14,627 nucleotides of DNA. It comes from Desulfurellales bacterium (GTDB lineage: Bacteria; Campylobacterota_A; Desulfurellia; Desulfurellales; Hippeaceae). Below the pieces are notes generated by a model. That model made no database searches, was not told where the DNA came from, and was given only the letters and a program-made list of their open reading frames with translations. Of this stretch, positions 12,884 to 14,627 are shown one piece after another (positions within the stretch are counted from its first letter, which is position 1; the number at the start of each line of letters is the position of its first letter). Position numbers and translations under genes: made by a program. Location of the stretch: positions 1 through 14,627 of the forward strand of contig JALTDI010000335.1 in the NCBI GenBank assembly GCA_027074255.1, in the 5' to 3' direction.

Positions 12884-13370
12884 AATATTCCTCCAAAGAG
12901 TCTTTTACAAAGTTATTTAATTGTTCCTGCTTAAATACTATGCTCGAGTCTATTTTAATCAATCCTATACTTGTTGATTTCAAGGCAGGCTCAATTACGT
13001 CCATTGAAAACATTTTGGCTTTATTATCGGCATTAACAATAAAAACAGCTGCAATGGGGTTTAAACTGTGTTCTTCAACCAATAAAAAATCAACGAATTT
13101 CCCGTTGATTCTCAAATATGCATTCCTGTTGTCTTTTGGGGACCACAAAAAATCTGTCAGCCTGATTTTAGGAAAAACTTTTATGTATAGACCGTTTTTG
13201 CTTATATTGCGAATAAAAGCATCGTAAACGGTCTTTTCGGTTTTTGATAAGAGAAATTCCTTTGACTTGTAGGAAACACTGTCGTCACTCGTAGTATATT
13301 GATTATTTTTAATAAAAAAATAGTATATTACAATTAGAATGATTATAGATGCAATTACTATCATCCACAT
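12858..13370 (-). CDS. DUF2726-domain protein with N-terminal membrane anchor
   Basis: The 170-residue product has one hydrophobic segment (M-I-V-I-A-S-I-I-I-L-I-V-I-Y-Y-F-F-I, 3-20), then a short linker and a soluble domain. That domain has the DUF2726 pattern: L-S-K-T-E-K-T-V-Y-D-A-F near 41-52, V-F-P-K-I-R-L-T-D-F-L (about 65-75), I-N-G-K-F-V-D-F-L-L (88-97), then V-F-I-V-N-A and a D-V-I-E-P-A-L-K region. The family resembles restriction-endonuclease-like folds, but its function is unknown. The soluble domain should face the cytoplasm. ATG 13370 is preferred because AGGAGG lies seven bases upstream. An in-frame ATG at 13388 is upstream of that site and has none of its own. It is the first gene of the minus-strand operon. 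Confidence 0.75.
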   Translation of the reverse strand: MWMIVIASIIILIVIYYFFIKNNQYTTSDDSVSYKSKEFLLSKTEKTVYDAFIRNISKNGLYIKVFPKIRLTDFLWSPKDNRNAYLRINGKFVDFLLVEEHSLNPIAAVFIVNADNKAKMFSMDVIEPALKSTSIGLIKIDSSIVFKQEQLNNFVKDSLEEYYEFKRKFR

Positions 13371-13377
13371 AAACAAA

Positions 13378-13383
13378 CCTCCT
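13378..13383 (-). promoter_or_regulatory. Ribosome binding site fixing the DUF2726 start
   Basis: AGGAGG on the minus strand, seven bases before ATG 13370. This removes six codons from the longest frame. Confidence 0.8.
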
Positions 13384-13408
13384 GCCATTATAATAAGATA
13401 TTTTATAA

Positions 13409-13436
13409 ATTTTATCCACTATTAAGGATTTGTCTA
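13409..13436 (-). promoter_or_regulatory. Putative promoter of the DUF2726-Trm112-EamA operon
   Basis: On the minus strand, TAGACA (13436-13431), 16-base spacer, TAAAAT (13414-13409). It stands back-to-back with the ssrA promoter; the two -35 boxes are nine bases apart. A TATAAT at 13392-13387 is a second -10 candidate but lacks a clear -35. Confidence 0.45.
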
Positions 13437-13445
13437 CTAATGTGC

Positions 13446-13473
13446 TTGACTTTGTTTTACTATGGAATATATT
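13446..13473 (+). promoter_or_regulatory. ssrA promoter
   Basis: TTGACT (13446-13451), 16-base spacer, TATATT (13468-13473). The predicted start is near 13480, about nine bases before the mature tmRNA 5' end, leaving a short leader for RNase P to remove. Confidence 0.6.
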
Positions 13474-13488
13474 TACTCTACACAGCTC

Positions 13489-13853
13489 GGGGACGTAATT
13501 GGGTTCGACAGGGTGTGATGGCATTCGAAGATCATGCCGAGCTCCTACTGTCTCGTAAAACCGGTAGGAAAAAAGAAACGCAGATAACGAATACGCTTTA
13601 GCTGCTTAGAAAAAGCAGCGGCCTGTTGAGTGTTTTGCCGCTTTAGCACACAATGAGGCTTTATACTTAAAGCGACTCCGTAAAGATGCTTGCCGATTGG
13701 CTTTTTTGCGGGTTTTTTAATCGGTGCGGCGCTTAATGCGGTTTATTCCTTTTAGCTTAGGCTGCCGCAAACTAAAAAAGGAATCAAGCATGTAACAAAT
13801 CTTCGGATGTGAAGCACTTCTGGACGCGGGTTCAACTCCCGCCGTCTCCACCA
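13489..13853 (+). ncRNA. ssrA: tmRNA (SsrA), one-piece
   Basis: tmRNA rescues stalled ribosomes and adds a degradation tag. The 5' GGGGACG (13489-13495) pairs with CGTCTCC near the 3' end to form the tRNA-Ala-like acceptor stem. It includes the G3:U pair recognised by alanyl-tRNA synthetase, followed by discriminator A and an encoded CCA (13851-13853). The T-arm GGTTCAACTCC is seen at about 13829-13839. The tag frame runs from GCA at 13580 to TAG at 13607-13609 and reads A-D-N-E-Y-A-L-A-A. Its end lies in a small hairpin (GCTGCTT/AAGCAGC), as usual. An AAC at 13577 could be the resume codon instead, adding an Asn. Pseudoknot-like stems fill 13620-13790. Confidence 0.96.
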
Positions 13854-13869
13854 GAAAACATGGCTGAGG

Positions 13870-13903
13870 ATAAGCTGCCGTATAGCTGCGCTTATTATTT
13901 TAT
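13870..13903 (+). terminator. Putative ssrA terminator
   Basis: ATAAGC (13870-13875) and GC (13877-13878) pair with GC (13888-13889) and GCTTAT (13890-13895), with a one-base bulge and a 9-base loop. A T-rich tail, TATTTTAT, follows. The stem is modest, so termination may be partial. Confidence 0.5.
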
Positions 13904-13924
13904 AGAATTTAATTTTTAAAATAA

Positions 13925-13953
13925 TTGACATCCGTTTATATTTATGCAATAAA
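13925..13953 (+). promoter_or_regulatory. nhaB promoter placed for leaderless start
   Basis: TTGACA (13925-13930), 17-base spacer, AATAAA (13948-13953), with TGC at 13945-13947 as an extended -10. The predicted start is about 13960, one base before the nhaB ATG. Confidence 0.6.
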
Positions 13954-13960
13954 TAGCCGA

Positions 13961-14627
13961 ATGAGTCTTACAAAAGCTTTTTTTGAAAATTTTCTCGGCA
14001 ACACACCGAATTGGTATAAAATTATTATCATACTATTTATTATTTTAAACCCGTTCGCTTATTTTTTGGCAGGCGGATTTTTCTCGGGCTGGCTGCTTGT
14101 TGCAGAATTCATCTTCACACTTTCTATGGCTCTTAAATGCTATCCACTTGCTCCCGGCGGTCTTTTGGCCATTGAGGCCGTTGTTATAGGCATGACAGAT
14201 GTGAAAAGCGTTTATGAAGAACTCGTTAAAAACTTTCCTGTTATTCTTCTTTTAATATTCATGGTAGCAGGCATATATTTTATGAGAGAGGGTTTGCTGT
14301 TTCTTTTTTCAAGGCTTATTATTAAAATCAAATCAAAAATTGCTGTTTCGCTTGTTTTTCTGCTTGTTGGTGCGTTTCTTTCCGCATTCCTTGATGCATT
14401 AACGGTTACGGCTGTCATTATTGCAGTAGCATACGGGTTTTACGGCATATATCACAAAGTTGTATCGGGCAAACACTATAAAGAAGGTTCAAGCATAAAA
14501 AACGATAATCAGATTAAGGAATACCACAAGAAAGAGCTGGATGAATTCAGGGCTTTCTTGAGAAATTTAATGATGCACGGCGTAATAGGGACAGCCCTCG
14601 GGGGAGCTACAACTCTTGTCGGAGAAC
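13961..14627 (+). CDS. nhaB: Na+/H+ antiporter NhaB, N-terminal part (continues beyond window)
   Basis: The inner-membrane antiporter uses the proton gradient to export sodium. The first 222 codons are present; the rest lies beyond the window. The resemblance to E. coli NhaB is very close: F-L-G-N-T-P-N-W-Y-K near 11-20, G-W-L-L-V-A-E-F-I-F-T-L-S-M-A-L-K-C-Y-P-L (43-63), P-G-G-L-L-A-I-E-A-V, F-M-V-A-G-I-Y-F-M, F-L-S-A-F-L-D-A-L-T-V-T-A-V, and F-Y-G-I-Y-H. Several hydrophobic helices are seen. The N-terminus aligns with the E. coli start, so ATG 13961 is well supported. Stop codons lie just upstream, and no Shine-Dalgarno is present. Its presence suggests life in saline or alkaline conditions. 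Confidence 0.95.
   Translation, partial: MSLTKAFFENFLGNTPNWYKIIIILFIILNPFAYFLAGGFFSGWLLVAEFIFTLSMALKCYPLAPGGLLAIEAVVIGMTDVKSVYEELVKNFPVILLLIFMVAGIYFMREGLLFLFSRLIIKIKSKIAVSLVFLLVGAFLSAFLDALTVTAVIIAVAYGFYGIYHKVVSGKHYKEGSSIKNDNQIKEYHKKELDEFRAFLRNLMMHGVIGTALGGATTLVGE

Noticed and set aside
13371..13388. ATG 13388 as start of the DUF2726 gene
   Set aside because: AGGAGG lies downstream of it and seven bases before ATG 13370.
13752..13949. Minus-strand frame of 65 codons containing W-W-R-R-R-E-L-N-P-R-P
   Set aside because: It is antisense to the tmRNA 3' tRNA-like domain. This peptide string is a well-known misannotation arising from tRNA or tmRNA T-arm sequence.
1..14627. Defence system, CRISPR array, prophage or insertion sequence
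   Set aside because: I found no repeat-spacer pattern, transposase or integrase motifs, or terminal inverted repeats with target duplications. Every large frame is explained by ordinary chromosomal genes.

Overview
The window is AT-rich, gene-dense bacterial chromosome. It contains no insertion sequence, integrase, CRISPR array or tRNA cluster. The gene set is acyl-CoA oxidation linked to a membrane Fe-S/haem quinone reductase, HDOD plus CheR signalling, class A RNase P RNA, archaeal-type phosphoglycerate mutase, MinCDE, tmRNA and NhaB. It suggests a Gram-negative, anaerobic or respiratory organism. Desulfurellales (Hippea/Desulfurella-like), Deferribacterota or another former deltaproteobacterial lineage would fit; this placement is an inference from gene content, not a match.

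Positions 1-5571 (+ strand) are a tightly packed run: the tail of a crotonase, an acyl-CoA dehydrogenase, a 673-residue membrane Fe-S oxidoreductase of the EtfAB:menaquinone oxidoreductase type, an iron-sulfur flavoprotein with an added zinc ribbon, a Nudix hydrolase like CoA pyrophosphatases, and a crotonase carrying the dienoyl-CoA isomerase catalytic triad. Together they look like a beta-oxidation module that sends electrons from acyl-CoA to the quinone pool. The ETF genes expected as carrier are not in the window. Positions 5580-7333 (+) hold an HDOD protein and a CheR methyltransferase behind a near-consensus promoter.

Positions 7343-10010 lie on the minus strand. They hold rnpB, with a strongly enlarged P12 helix, an 88-residue orphan gene, an 83-residue charged protein, apgM and a YjbQ/UPF0047 gene. 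minC-minD-minE run on the + strand at 10109-11831, and minE overlaps tail-to-tail with a minus-strand operon at 11824-13370 (DUF2726 protein, Trm112-like zinc protein, EamA transporter, mutually overlapping). ssrA (tmRNA, tag ADNEYALAA) lies on the + strand at 13489-13853, followed by nhaB, which runs off the window end.

The least expected signal is at the starts of + strand transcription units. The genes for HDOD, MinC and NhaB have no Shine-Dalgarno sequence, yet each has a promoter-like -35/-10 pair whose -10 box ends 7-8 bases before the ATG. That places the predicted transcript start at the initiation codon, as in leaderless mRNAs. Most genes inside the operons have clear Shine-Dalgarno sequences. 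For HDOD there is a rival explanation: a 17-codon micro-ORF with its own Shine-Dalgarno ends in an ATGA overlap with the HDOD start, so translational coupling is possible. I see no defence system, toxin-antitoxin pair or other recognisable novel multi-gene system.
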